Positions 10,234-20,122 of a stretch of DNA of 41,388 bases are shown in pieces (the stretch's first letter is position 1; every line of letters begins with the position of its first letter). The position numbers were made by a program, and so were the translations under genes. Under the pieces are notes generated by a model. The model did no database searches, was not told the DNA's origin, and saw only the letters and a program-made list of their open reading frames with translations. The DNA is from Rhizophagus sp. LPA8_4_AMF (lineage: Eukaryota; Glomeromycota; Glomeromycetes; Glomerales; Glomeraceae), in assembly GCA_021464525.1 (NCBI GenBank), contig JADRCO010000244.1, positions 1 through 41,388 of the forward strand, read 5' to 3'.

Positions 10234-11616
10234 ATGTCTATTAATAATATTAAAAATTTTAATCACTTGAAATTAACCCCTGAAAAATTAGCAGGATGGG
10301 GCGATCGTCGTTCTTCAAATACATCAAAATATTTTAATTTATTTCAACAGAATCAAAATGATGTTCGGGATAACCCTCAAGATCATGAAACTAATCATGA
10401 ACGAAGATCTAATGAAACCCACCAGGAAAATGAAAAAAATTTGCATCCTTCACCATTTACTAGTCAAGTAAATGATCATAATAATCAATCGGTTCATGAA
10501 ATTAACTCTAGCCCTCATTTAGTTTCAAAGAATTTGAATTTGCCGAACAATCTACAAGTTGAAAACCAAGTAGATAATATGTCTTTAGATGATGGATTCG
10601 GCGATTATTTGAAAGATTCCGAATATATTCGAAATATTGATCAAAATGAAATGAATTTACAACAGGATTATGAAAATATGAACATTGATAGTAATATAGA
10701 AACTATCGACCTCACTGAAGGCTGTATGAATCATGATGTGCAAATATTGAAAAATAATGAGACTTTTGACCAGGAACAAATTTTCAATCCCGTATCTGAA
10801 AATAAATGCAATTTGTCAAAGAATAGTTCTTCAAATTTTTTAAAGACAATGCAGGATATTGCGCCAATTGTCGAGAATCAGATTGACCAAGATAATACGT
10901 TGCATGAACATCCGTTGAAATCGGATGCACCAAATAAAGAGACACATTCTACTGATAATCAAGACGATGATTTGAAATCATCGTACGAGGAAACATATTT
11001 TAATACTAAACCTGCATTACAGTGCAAGCCTATTTTTAGTAATGAAAAATATAACAAGATGAAAGAAGCTTCTCGTTTACGTGCATCTAATCCAAATATT
11101 TCTCACTTTATGAAAACTGTCATGCCTAATAAAAAATCGGATTTCGATCGTGACATGGAAGTGTGTAGTGTGCGCTTAACAATAATATCTAAATAATACG
11201 ATAACGAACAATCTAATTCTTATCTATCTTTTTACTTACGATAGGAAATTTTATGTGATATTGAAGCATGTGTGCTTTATTTTTCATCATTTATAACTTT
11301 TACTGGGTAAAATAATATCTAATTCATGATTTATCGAACTAGATTATGAACTAGTGCAAAAAGGACAACTTGAAGTGAATCAACAGCTTGATTATATTGA
11401 GCGATCATTAGATTCTTTGAATAAGGAATTCAACAAATATCGAGGTAAAAAATAATAATTTTTCGGAAATTTTAAGGAAACTAATCATTTTATCTTTGTA
11501 CAGTTAAACTATGTGAATTGAGCCAAGACTTTTGTGACCAAATCCAGATTAATGTTCTTAAAGAAAGCGAAGAATGGGAAAGTGTGTTTGACAGGATTGG
11601 ATCAAATATTTCGTAA
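10234..11616 (+). CDS. Hypothetical Asn/acid-rich protein with C-terminal coiled coil
   Basis: Four exons proposed: 10234-11160, 11245-11269, 11343-11444, 11504-11616, giving 388 residues. The N terminus (LKLTPEKLAGWGDRRSSNTS) is the most ordered-looking part. Residues about 40-280 are Asn/Asp/Glu/His-rich and probably disordered. The C-terminal third is basic, then a heptad-like helix (QLDYIERSLDSLNKEFNKYR ... CELSQDF). Exon 1 uses donor GTGTGT. The exon 2 donor GTGTGC (11270) was chosen because the visible GGGTAA site at 11306 would lead to a stop after splicing, so this join is the least certain. I do not recognise the family. The layout (disordered N half, short coiled-coil C end) fits a structural or chromosome-associated adaptor, but no function is claimed. 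Confidence 0.6.
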
Positions 11617-12381
11617 TTATTAACTGGTGATTGAGTTTTTATTTATTAATAATGTGGAACCAATCAACATATATTATTGCTAATTATATATTACAGACTA
11701 TAACAAACTGGGTAATACGATGTGGTAAAAATTATTAAACATGACGTTAAATGTTTTTAATGCATGTACTGCAAAAAAATTAGCCATTAATTTGCAATAC
11801 GATTTATTAACTTTATATATCATTTTAGGTTATCCTTTCCTAGTCCCATATTTAGAGAAAGCACCGAAATATCCCTTTCAAAGATTAAGATATACTAATT
11901 ATTTCCTTATTATAATAACAACAATAAATTTTATTCACGGCGTAAAGACGTATGAATTGTGAAAATTCTTTCCTTTTTAATGAATTAAATGAAGATCCTT
12001 TAAAAAATTTCCGCCATGTATTTAATTTAATCTTGCGGGGGGCATTTTTATTTATAAGATTTAAGATCACAACGTTAAATTTGTTCAAGTTTCAAAAATA
12101 GCTTTTTTTAATGTGTAAAAAGAGATTAAAAAAGTATATAAGCCGTTAACATTCAATTGAATTTTAAATTTCATCCCAAAAAATTTATTTAGCGGGACTT
12201 CCAAAAAAAGTAAAAAAAAATTATTTTTTTTTTATTTCTAACGAAACTTCTTTATTTACTTGCTTTAACGACATAAGTCCTTTATAAATATAAGCATAAC
12301 ATTGTTTAACACAATAATTAAAATTTAATTTCACCAGTTTCATTGAATAATCTAACCTATATAAGAAAATATAAAAATAAA
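11617..12381. other. intergenic region with TATA box
   Basis: AT-rich. A 73-codon frame at 11741-11962 has no recognisable features. TATATAAG at 12135-12142 is a plausible TATA box for a transcript containing the ATG at 12382. Confidence 0.45.
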
Positions 12382-12483
12382 ATGGATTATACAAAACTTC
12401 CTTTACATAATGAAAACTATTATAATTGCAATGAAAAAACGAAAGAATCAGGTCCCGTAAGTTCCGCAAGTCCTGTAAGACCC
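12382..12483 (+). CDS. candidate 5' coding exon with three tandem in-phase splice donors
   Basis: The ATG at 12382 has a good context (AAATAAAATGG) and lies about 240 nt after a TATA box. It opens MDYTKLPLHNENYYNC. After 25 codons come three donors in the same phase: GTAAGT at 12457, GTAAGA at 12475 and GTAAGT at 12484. All would join in frame to the acceptor before 12864, which has a CTAAC branch-like sequence at 12836-12840. It may be the first exon of the membrane-protein gene at 12864-13960, or an independent 69-codon ORF if unspliced. The splice is inferred. Confidence 0.4.
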
Positions 12484-12863
12484 GTAAGTATAAATTTTGC
12501 GCATGTGGCTATGTTATCCGATAGTGTTTCTATGAGTTGCATAGTTTTATACCTATTTAGTCACTTATTTGGTCATTGTCATGTATAGATTGTATACATT
12601 GTATAAATTCGTTAGTTTCATAGCGAGCGAATTCTTGTCATGAGGAAATTTGTTTAAAATGTATTTGTTTAGTTAAGAGGCTGTGTTATAGTTAGTAATT
12701 TCATTGTAGTGGCTTATTCCCTTGTGAATTATGTGGTTTTTTTATATCGACCGATTTTTCAATTTTAGCCTCTTTCAATTTTAACCAAATTTTTCTTTTT
12801 CTCTCTTTTTTTTTTTAAATACAAATTTCTCAACTCTAACTTTATTCTCTTCTTGAAATCAAG

Positions 12864-13960
12864 ATGTTTTCAATTTCATCGTTCTCACCAAATACAACGG
12901 TTATATCAAAGTCTTACTCGTATTCAAGAATTGGAACGATTAAATTATTAATTTTAGCAATAGTAACTCCAATAATGATTCTTACAATTGTAAATCCAAT
13001 GTGGATTTGTATTTTCATGAAACATCCTCATTTACATCGCACTACTAAGATTCCTGCTAACGTTGAAATGCCTCATGTATCTAATAATAATGTTCATAAT
13101 GTTCATACTGACAATTTATCTTACGCTAAACCTCATACTCATACTCATACTCATACTCAATCATATAAAGGTGGAATTAAAGTGACACAAGAAACGATTG
13201 ATGTAATTGTAGCGTCAAAAGACGGTCATCGTTTACAAGAATTAGAAACTACAATCACAGTAATTGAAAATATTCCACCTAGAACCAAAAATCATCGTAA
13301 TCGCAAGCAGATTTCTCAACATGATACTAATAAAAAAGGATTCGGAGCTCATGCTCAAGTGTCGGTCGCTTCTCAAGTAAAGAGCCATAACGAATCCATT
13401 ACAGACAAAATTAGAGAAAGATTATTTAGGAGTAGATATAGTTGTGCATATGTTGCTTTATCCATCATAACATTATGTGCCGTTGCCATTTGTGGTGTTG
13501 TATGTTTATTCAGTGATAATAAAAAGGTATGTGTTATGCCGTTTTTACTTGTGCAATTTAAACTTTAAAAACTTTGATTAATTATGATTCTAAATTTATA
13601 AGGTTTATGAGTCCGTAAATAATGAAGAAGAAAATCGACTAATCGATGATCATTATGTACGAGTTGAAGATTGTGACGAGGACGAGAAATTAGGAGAAAA
13701 TAATGTCACAGAAAACAAAAATGAAGTATGTTTACTTGCTTTAATCTGTTTGGTACCGATTTATCTTACTAATGTTGGATTGTGTATGAAATTTTTATTA
13801 GGACGCATGCGTTATTGATTGTACTCGTGTGCAAGTAAATGATAATAATAATATCAGTACTGCATTAACTGCAACAACTTCACCACCTCCTTATTCTCCT
13901 AATACAAATTACGAATTGATTTCTACTTCTTCCGAAAATACTCAACAATCAACTGTCTAA
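12864..13960 (+). CDS. Hypothetical two-helix membrane protein
   Basis: Three exons, 12864-13526, 13603-13725 and 13802-13960 (all phase 0, GT-AG), giving 314 residues from the ATG at 12864 or more if the upstream exon belongs to it. Two membrane segments are clear: about residues 29-52 (LLILAIVTPIMILTIVNPMW) and 192-216 (YVALSIITLCAVAICGVVCL). The loop between them is hydrophilic and His-rich, including a (Thr-His) run coded by a CATACT-type microsatellite (13134-13158). The C-terminal tail has an acidic patch (EDCDEDEKLGE) and ends in a Ser/Thr/Pro-rich stretch containing PPPYSP, like a WW/SH3 ligand. I do not recognise the family. It is probably an endomembrane or plasma-membrane protein with the tail in the cytosol; topology is a guess. 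Confidence 0.7.
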
Positions 13961-14799
13961 AATTTAAATAATTTTAAATATTTCACATATTTCACATAAT
14001 TTCAATAGTAAATATCTAACACCTAACAAATAAGGAAGGTAAAACTCTAAATATATTGTGTTGTCTATGAATTGAGCTTTTCACTTAAATAAATGGAAAA
14101 AACTTCCCTATAAATAGCTTAGTTTAATTGAACGGCTTTATTCTACTATTAACAAAATATTAAGACTAATATGTTTTACCAAAAAGTAAATCTTATGAGA
14201 ATAAAATATACAGATAATTTTTAATTTATATTAATTTATCTCAGTTAATGTAATAATAATCTAATCTATATCGTAATAGAATCTATGTAATTTTTTTTAA
14301 TTCAATAAATAATAATATTTATATTTGCAAATAAATAATATACTGTACATAGTTATTTATATACGAACTTTTACAATTAATTAAAGTGAAAATGATATCA
14401 CTTTCTGTACTGATAAAATTAACACGTAATTTTTTTAAATTTGTTCAACACGCTTATTAAATTTTTTTTTAATTCAATAAATAATAATATATTTGCAAAT
14501 AAATAATATACATAATTATTTATATACATCAATAAAGTGAAAATAAAAAAAATGATATCGAGAAGATTTTTTTTATTCTTTAACGTTATTCTGAGCATGA
14601 ATTTTTATTAATTGGCAGAAATGCGAACAATACATGGGAACTAAAACGTCTTCCACTCGTTGGCATGCAATAACAGTACAGATGACAACCGAGAAAATTT
14701 AATTAAAATTTCAAATGTATATTTGTTTATTTCAAAATTTATTTATTTTTAAATTATATACCCATAATCATTTTAATATTAAAAGAATAATAAGATTGA
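13961..14799. other. gene-free AT-rich region with a direct duplication
   Basis: Beyond the 3' flank of the membrane-protein gene no gene is seen. It contains two diverged copies of a roughly 105-bp stretch listed separately (14289-14562). Confidence 0.6.
14289..14562. repeat. direct repeat pair of about 105 bp
   Basis: Copies at about 14289-14401 and 14459-14562 share TTTAATTCAATAAATAATAA, TTTGCAAATAAATAATATAC, TTATTTATATAC, AAAGTGAAAA and ATGATATC in the same order, with small indels. This is a local duplication with about 57 nt between the copies. Confidence 0.75.
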
Positions 14800-14974
14800 T
14801 TATCGCCGTTTTCAAAATGATGTACGCAGTTAAATTTGAATAAAAAAAAAAGAAACCGAAAACCGGACGAAAACCGGACGAAATATGGACAAAAAACGGA
14901 TGAAAATCGGGCGAATATTGGTATTCGAATATACAATCACAAATAAACTTACACCATTTTGAAAACGGCGATAA
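14800..14974. repeat. 20-bp inverted repeat enclosing a GGACGAAAACC-type tandem repeat
   Basis: TTATCGCCGTTTTCAAAATG (14800-14819) and its perfect complement at 14955-14974 enclose 135 nt. The interior has near-repeats of ACCGGACGAAA (about 14862-14915). The size and perfect ends suggest a small MITE or fold-back element; no clear target duplication is seen. Confidence 0.6.
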
Positions 14975-15104
14975 AGAGAGTTTAATGAAAATTTACTCAG
15001 ATAGATTACAACCTCTATAGTCACAACCCCTTATAAGCCATAATAAAAACCCCTCCTTAGTTACATCATCTATAATCACATCATTTTTTTTTTGGTTTTG
15101 AGGG

Positions 15105-15142
15105 ATACCACTTTATAATATAATTATATTATAAAGTGGTAT
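15105..15142. repeat. 38-bp perfect palindrome
   Basis: ATACCACTTTATAATATAA is followed immediately by its exact reverse complement, with no loop. Its arms carry the same ACCACTTTATAAT word that begins the satellite to the right. Confidence 0.9.
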
Positions 15143-15440
15143 TCCACTTAAACTAGGTTATAGTACTACTTTATGATCTGAATACCACTCTATAATCTGT
15201 ATAACACTATAACCTCAATACCACTCTATAATCTGAATATCACTCTATAATCTACACAACACCCTATGATCTCTATGATCTCTATAATCTGTATAACACT
15301 CTATAATCTCAATATCACTCTATGATCTGAAATCTGAATAACACTCTATAATCTTAATACCACTCTATGATCTAATTTTATAATCTGATTATCACCTATA
15401 ATCTAAATTCTATAACCTACTTATCACTCTTTATTTCAGT
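15143..15440. repeat. degenerate 20-bp satellite
   Basis: About fifteen diverged copies of a unit like ACCACTCTATAATCTGAAT, with variants in Ctc/Tga positions and some units truncated. Related TATAATCACA words occur at 15000-15085 and in the MITE at 19608, so the array may derive from the end of a pogo-like element. Confidence 0.7.
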
Positions 15441-16046
15441 ATTATATTTTGTTGGTTATCTCTTTTCTGCTCTAGCTATTTATTTAAACCTTTCCTGCTA
15501 TTTGTATTTTTCTATTGATATAATTTTATTACCACTCTGTAATTTAATACCACCTATTCTTTAATTTAATTACCACTCTTTTCTTCTTATTTTAACTTGT
15601 TTGCAAGTCAGGTTTGTATTGGAGATGTTGACTCTCTATGTTTATTTGGAAACTAACTTCTATATTGAGGATGCTAACTCTTATCTGTTTAGATACTAAA
15701 TTTTATATTAAATATATATACTTATTTGCTTGCCTTTTAAAATACCAAAATAGTGTAAAAAAAGGTGATAGGTGATGCAGAACCTCAAAAAATACATATA
15801 AAGGTCAGAGATAATCAGCAAAATTTTACTCTAAAATAAGCAAATGTTTTTACTAAGGTCAATACACAAAGTTGACTTATAACCTTATAATTTATATTAA
15901 AATAAGCAAATTTTTTTTATGACATATATACAGTCAATTCTCACTAAATGCACTCCTCTTGGGATTAAATATAAACATGCATTTACATAAGATGTGCATT
16001 TATAAAAAAAATTATTTTTATTTTAAAAATGCCAAAAAAATACTAA
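15441..16046. other. gene-free region
   Basis: AT-rich with no coding signal. TA-CAGTCAATTCTCACTAAAT at 15929-15949 looks like one end of a pogo/Tigger-type element, but no matching right end was found. Confidence 0.4.
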
Positions 16047-16319
16047 TTTTTATAATAATTTCATATAAAAAAGTGCATTGCGATATTGTGATTTACTTTT
16101 TTATAATAATTTCATATAAAAAAATGCGTTATGATGTTGTAATTCACTTTTTTATAATAATTTTATATAAAAAAGTGCATTGCGATGTTGTGATTCACTT
16201 TTTATAATAATTTCATATAAAAAAGTGCAACGCAATATCGCAACACATATTTTTTATAATAATTTCATATAAAAAAGTGTAACGCAATATCGCAATACAC
16301 GTTTTTTTATAATAATTTC
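16047..16319. repeat. 51-bp tandem array with core inverted half-way
   Basis: About five units of 51 bp share TTTTTATAATAATTTCATAT followed by AAAAAAGTG. In units 1-3 the core reads like TTGCGATATTGTGATT; in units 4-5 it reads as the complement, AACGCAATATCGCAAC. The array is therefore also a long imperfect inverted repeat. The frame stays open through the first units (17 residues per unit), but this is a consequence of unit length and not a gene. Confidence 0.8.
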
Positions 16320-16342
16320 TTAATTTATTATTTATGGCCAGA

Positions 16343-16468
16343 ATTCCAAGGCATTATACTGTTAATTAATAGAAAAATACTGGAATTTCAAGGTGTTGCG
16401 CTGCTAATTAGTAGAAAAATGCTGGAATTTCAAGGCATTACACTGCTAATTAGTAGAAAAATACTGGA
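16343..16468. repeat. 42-bp tandem repeat, three copies
   Basis: Three 42-bp units beginning ATT(C/T)CAAGG and containing TAATTAGTAGAAAAAT and CTGGA. The array stops 6 nt before the fold-back element at 16475. Confidence 0.85.
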
Positions 16469-16474
16469 ATTATA

Positions 16475-17274
16475 CACTGGCCTACAATAAATTACCGGAT
16501 TTCTTAAAAAAAATTTAGTGATTTTCACATTGCATAAATATTTACAAATACCTAACAAAATTGGCTAAATTTTTTTTTATTTGAAAGCTAATACAACATA
16601 GATTCTAAATTTTGAATAAAAAAAGAACACTTTAAAGTGTAAAAAAAAAATTGTCTAATCATGAATTATAACAACTTTTTAGAATTATTTTACATATTTA
16701 TTTGCGTATAGTTAACTTTAGAATTTCAAATAAAATACATTTTTGATTACATGATTAAAATCTACAATTGATTAGCTTTCAAATAAAAAAAAAATTATTG
16801 CAATCTAATAAGAATTGACGGACTTATATATAACTTAAAAAATGCTGATTTTACTGCAAATTACTAATAAATTTGAATATTATATAGTAAAACATAGTAA
16901 AATTAGCATTTTTTAAGTCATATGCAAGTCTGTCAATTCTTATTAGATTGCAATAAATTTTTTTATTTGAAAGCTAATCAATTGTAGTTTTTAATCATGT
17001 AATCAAAAATGTTTTTTGTTTGAAATTCAATAAGTTATCTATATACAAATAAATACGTAAAATAATCTTAAAAAGTTGTTATAATTCATGATTAGACAAT
17101 TTTTTTTCATACTTTAAAGTGTTCTTTTTTTATTCAAAATTTAGAATCTATGATGTATTAGCTTCCAAATAAAAAAAAATTTGGTCAATTTCATTAGATA
17201 TTTGTAAATTTTTATGCAATGTGAAAATCACTAAGCATTTTTTAAGAAATCCGGTAATTTATTGTAGGCCAGTG
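16475..17274. mobile_element. 800-bp fold-back element (Tc1/mariner-like ends)
   Basis: The two halves are near-perfect inverted copies, roughly 16475-16861 and 16889-17274, with a loop of about 27 nt. The ends read CACTGGCCTACAATAAATTA and complement, flanked by TATA on both sides (TA target duplication). No transposase is encoded. The size, TA flanks and ends suggest a non-autonomous relative of IS630/Tc1/mariner. A transcript across it would fold into a ~385-bp hairpin. Confidence 0.85.
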
Positions 17275-17820
17275 TATATATTTATTATAAAAATGTGTTG
17301 ATTACGCAAATTAAATATATGATATATAAAATGATTACTATTATGCAAATTATAATTATGACTTTTTAAAAAACCTCAAAATCTATGCAAATAAAATTTT
17401 ATGACTTTTGGAAATTTTACTAATATGGCTACGCAAACTTGCATGTAACCTTTATATGTATTTTTTGGATCCTGGTGGTACAGTAAATTTGCAATTAATT
17501 TTGGCTAATATTATACTATAATTCTTACTAATGTTTAAAGTAGAATATTTCAGCTTTTCATAATTGGATTTATATAATTATTGGCTTATTTGAAAGAGCA
17601 TAAGTAAACTATTTTAATAATACTAAAATTGCATGAATTAAATGTCTAAATGCCAAGATATTTTATCCTAAAATTCAGGCAGAAATTAAATTACAAGGTA
17701 GTGCTGGCTAAAATTAACTAAAAACTTACTGTATTAATTATATAATATAGTTCCTTGCCAGTTCTAGATATTGTCTAAGAAATATCTGAAAATTACCTCT
17801 TTCTACTATGTAGTTAAAGG
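17275..17820. other. gene-free region
   Basis: AT-rich spacer between two fold-back elements. No ORF or repeat recognised. Confidence 0.5.
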
Positions 17821-17983
17821 ATATGGACTCTTTGCAATAGAAAGGAGGAAAACTACTAAAAAAATTAAATTTATATTTATATACTAAATATATTCCAAAT
17901 ATTATAATTTGTCTAAAATTAGCATTAACTAAAAAAGTTATTTTTTAGCAGTTTCCCCCCTTTCTATTGCAAAGAGTCCATAT
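17821..17983. mobile_element. 163-bp MITE-like fold-back element
   Basis: Arms of 43 bp (17821-17863 and 17941-17983) begin ATATGGACTCTTTGCAATAG and are inverted copies with about four mismatches, around a 77-nt AT-rich middle. TA at each end would fit a TA target duplication. Confidence 0.75.
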
Positions 17984-19607
17984 GTATGCTAAATTTTCTT
18001 ATCATTAGTATCACTAGTTTCATATATTACTAACTGGTAATAGAACTAGTGTCATATTTATTATGCTTTTTGAGATTATTAGGTTATTTTATTTCTTTCT
18101 TGATTGGTATCACTAGTAATACTAATAAGAAAGTAGTAAATTTCAAGAAAAAAAAAATTGCAATTTTTCTATACTATCTTTATAATCTATATAGAATATA
18201 ATATAATGAATATATAGTATATGTGTGATATATATATACTATAAAAAAATAAAAAAAAATTAAGAACTTTAGATTTTTTCTAGTAATATTAGTAATACTG
18301 ATGATATTTATTAAAAAACTTTCTTTCAATCTAGATTCCTAAAGAGTTTATTATTTGCATAGTAATATTGCTTATTAAACTTATTTTTTAAAATTTAAGT
18401 TTTATGATAACTGTCACTTATAATATTATGTAACTTTAAACTTTTATAATTCATAAACTAAGCAACATAAAAAAAACTAAACCGATAAAATGATAGAGCA
18501 ATATTAACTGCACATTTCTATTGGTTTATTTTTTAAGATTTAATAATAATATTAAGTGATATTATAGATCAAAAGTTGATAATTTTAATAAGTGACAATA
18601 GTAAAAATAGAAAATTTTGGACTAGTTTTCATGAAATTTTTATGAATTCCACAAAAATTCCATAGAATATTAGCAAAAAAAATTTTTGCCGCTTACACGG
18701 CAAATTATATTTAAATAAAGTACTATAAAAATAAGTTACACAATATAAAAAAATAGATTTTAAATTTTTGGACTATATGGTTTATAGGTGACAGCTACCA
18801 TAGTAAAATTAAATCCTAAAATCTAAACTACTTTTTACAGTAAAGGTAATTAGTAAACCTATTTTTAAATTTTCTAAGCTTATTTAAAGTTTAGAAAAGA
18901 TTCAGATTAATTAGTTTTTTTATTAAAAATAAAGTTATTAAGTTTTAGATTTTGATTAAACTTTGTTAAATGAGTTTTGACAAATAATATTAGGGATGTG
19001 CTAAAAATCACCTGATTTTATATGGTGCTGAAAGTCTTAACTTGACAATCACGTGAGTTTGTTTCAATTTTTGATTTATCATGTGAATAGCAAATAGCCA
19101 ATGAGAACTCGTGATTTTATATAAAATGTATAAAAAACAGATACAAGCATATATAAAAAAGAAAATTAGACAAATAGAATGCTGAAAATTAACTAGTAGA
19201 ATTAGTATCTGTTTCAGAAAATTAAGCTAATAAAAGCCAAAATTCAAGTGTTAAGAGAATATTTCATATTTATAGCTTCAGAATGGTGTTCAGTAAACAA
19301 ATGTCAATCTGATTTTTTGCAAAATAAATGCATTTACGTGACCTTTTTATTTCAAATTTAGGCTGATCATATAGAAATTACTGAATTTCAAATGCTTATA
19401 ACTTTTTATGTATGCATTTTTTTAAAAATCTGACCAGTAATTTAATAGTACTTATCTTGAAAACTAAGTTACCGGTTTATTTTTTTAAAATTCTATTTTT
19501 TTTTGAAGTGTTAAAAGATTTATAAGTACTCCAATTTTATTGTCGAGTATAGACTTCTGGTACCATAGAGAGTGGAGAATTGGACCCTGCAATCAGGTAT
19601 TACAATA
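17984..19607. other. gene-free AT-rich region
   Basis: No coding signal. It contains ACTAGTAATACTAATAAGAA-like words repeated loosely near 18005, 18105 and 18280, and low-complexity AT near 18180-18245. One CACGTG lies near 19051. Confidence 0.5.
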
Positions 19608-20087
19608 CAGTCGACCTCCTCTATAATCACACCTCTTAAGACCATCTAATGGTATAATTATAATAAGGTGTGTCTATTGGTAAGGGTATTAATCCAGTAC
19701 ATTTATATATAAATAAAACATAATTATATATATAAAATTTGTAAATAAATTTGTAATATAAAATATGCTTAAAATTATTGATTTGTTAAAGATATTATGA
19801 AAATTTTTGAAAAATAAAAGCTTTAATTATCACCAAGCTCAGAATGCAAACTGCATAATACGTATCTTATTGGTTATTTCATAAAATCACATGATTTATG
19901 TGCTTATGTAGAGGGAATTTTATATATATTTATTATAATATAGGACTGACAATTGGTGTGATTGTACCTATAACTAATAAAGTGATTATAAAAGGGTATT
20001 TTATATATAAAAAAATTAGAACCAAAAAATGTGTACCTTAAGAAGAGGAGTTCTTATATAGGAGGTACTTATAAAGGAGGTTGGCTA
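19608..20087. mobile_element. 480-bp pogo/Tigger-type MITE
   Basis: The left end CAGTCGACCTCCTCTATAAT follows a TA (19606-19607). The right end, read on the minus strand, is TAGCCAACCTCCTTTATAAG and is followed by TA (20088-20089). CAGT-CGACCTCC-TATAA is the known style of pogo/Tigger terminal repeats. No ORF lies inside, so it is non-autonomous. It sits only about 35 bp from the hAT element. Confidence 0.7.
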
Positions 20088-20122
20088 TATATCTTTTATG
20101 AGGGTTGTTTAAAGCTGGATTC

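Noticed and set aside
11741..11962. 73-codon ORF with hydrophobic stretches
   Set aside because: No family resemblance or signal peptide; its Tyr/Phe/Ile composition matches random AT-rich sequence.
15959..16207. 82-codon ORF with a 17-residue repeat
   Set aside because: It is the translation of the 51-bp tandem array; the unit length is a multiple of three by chance.
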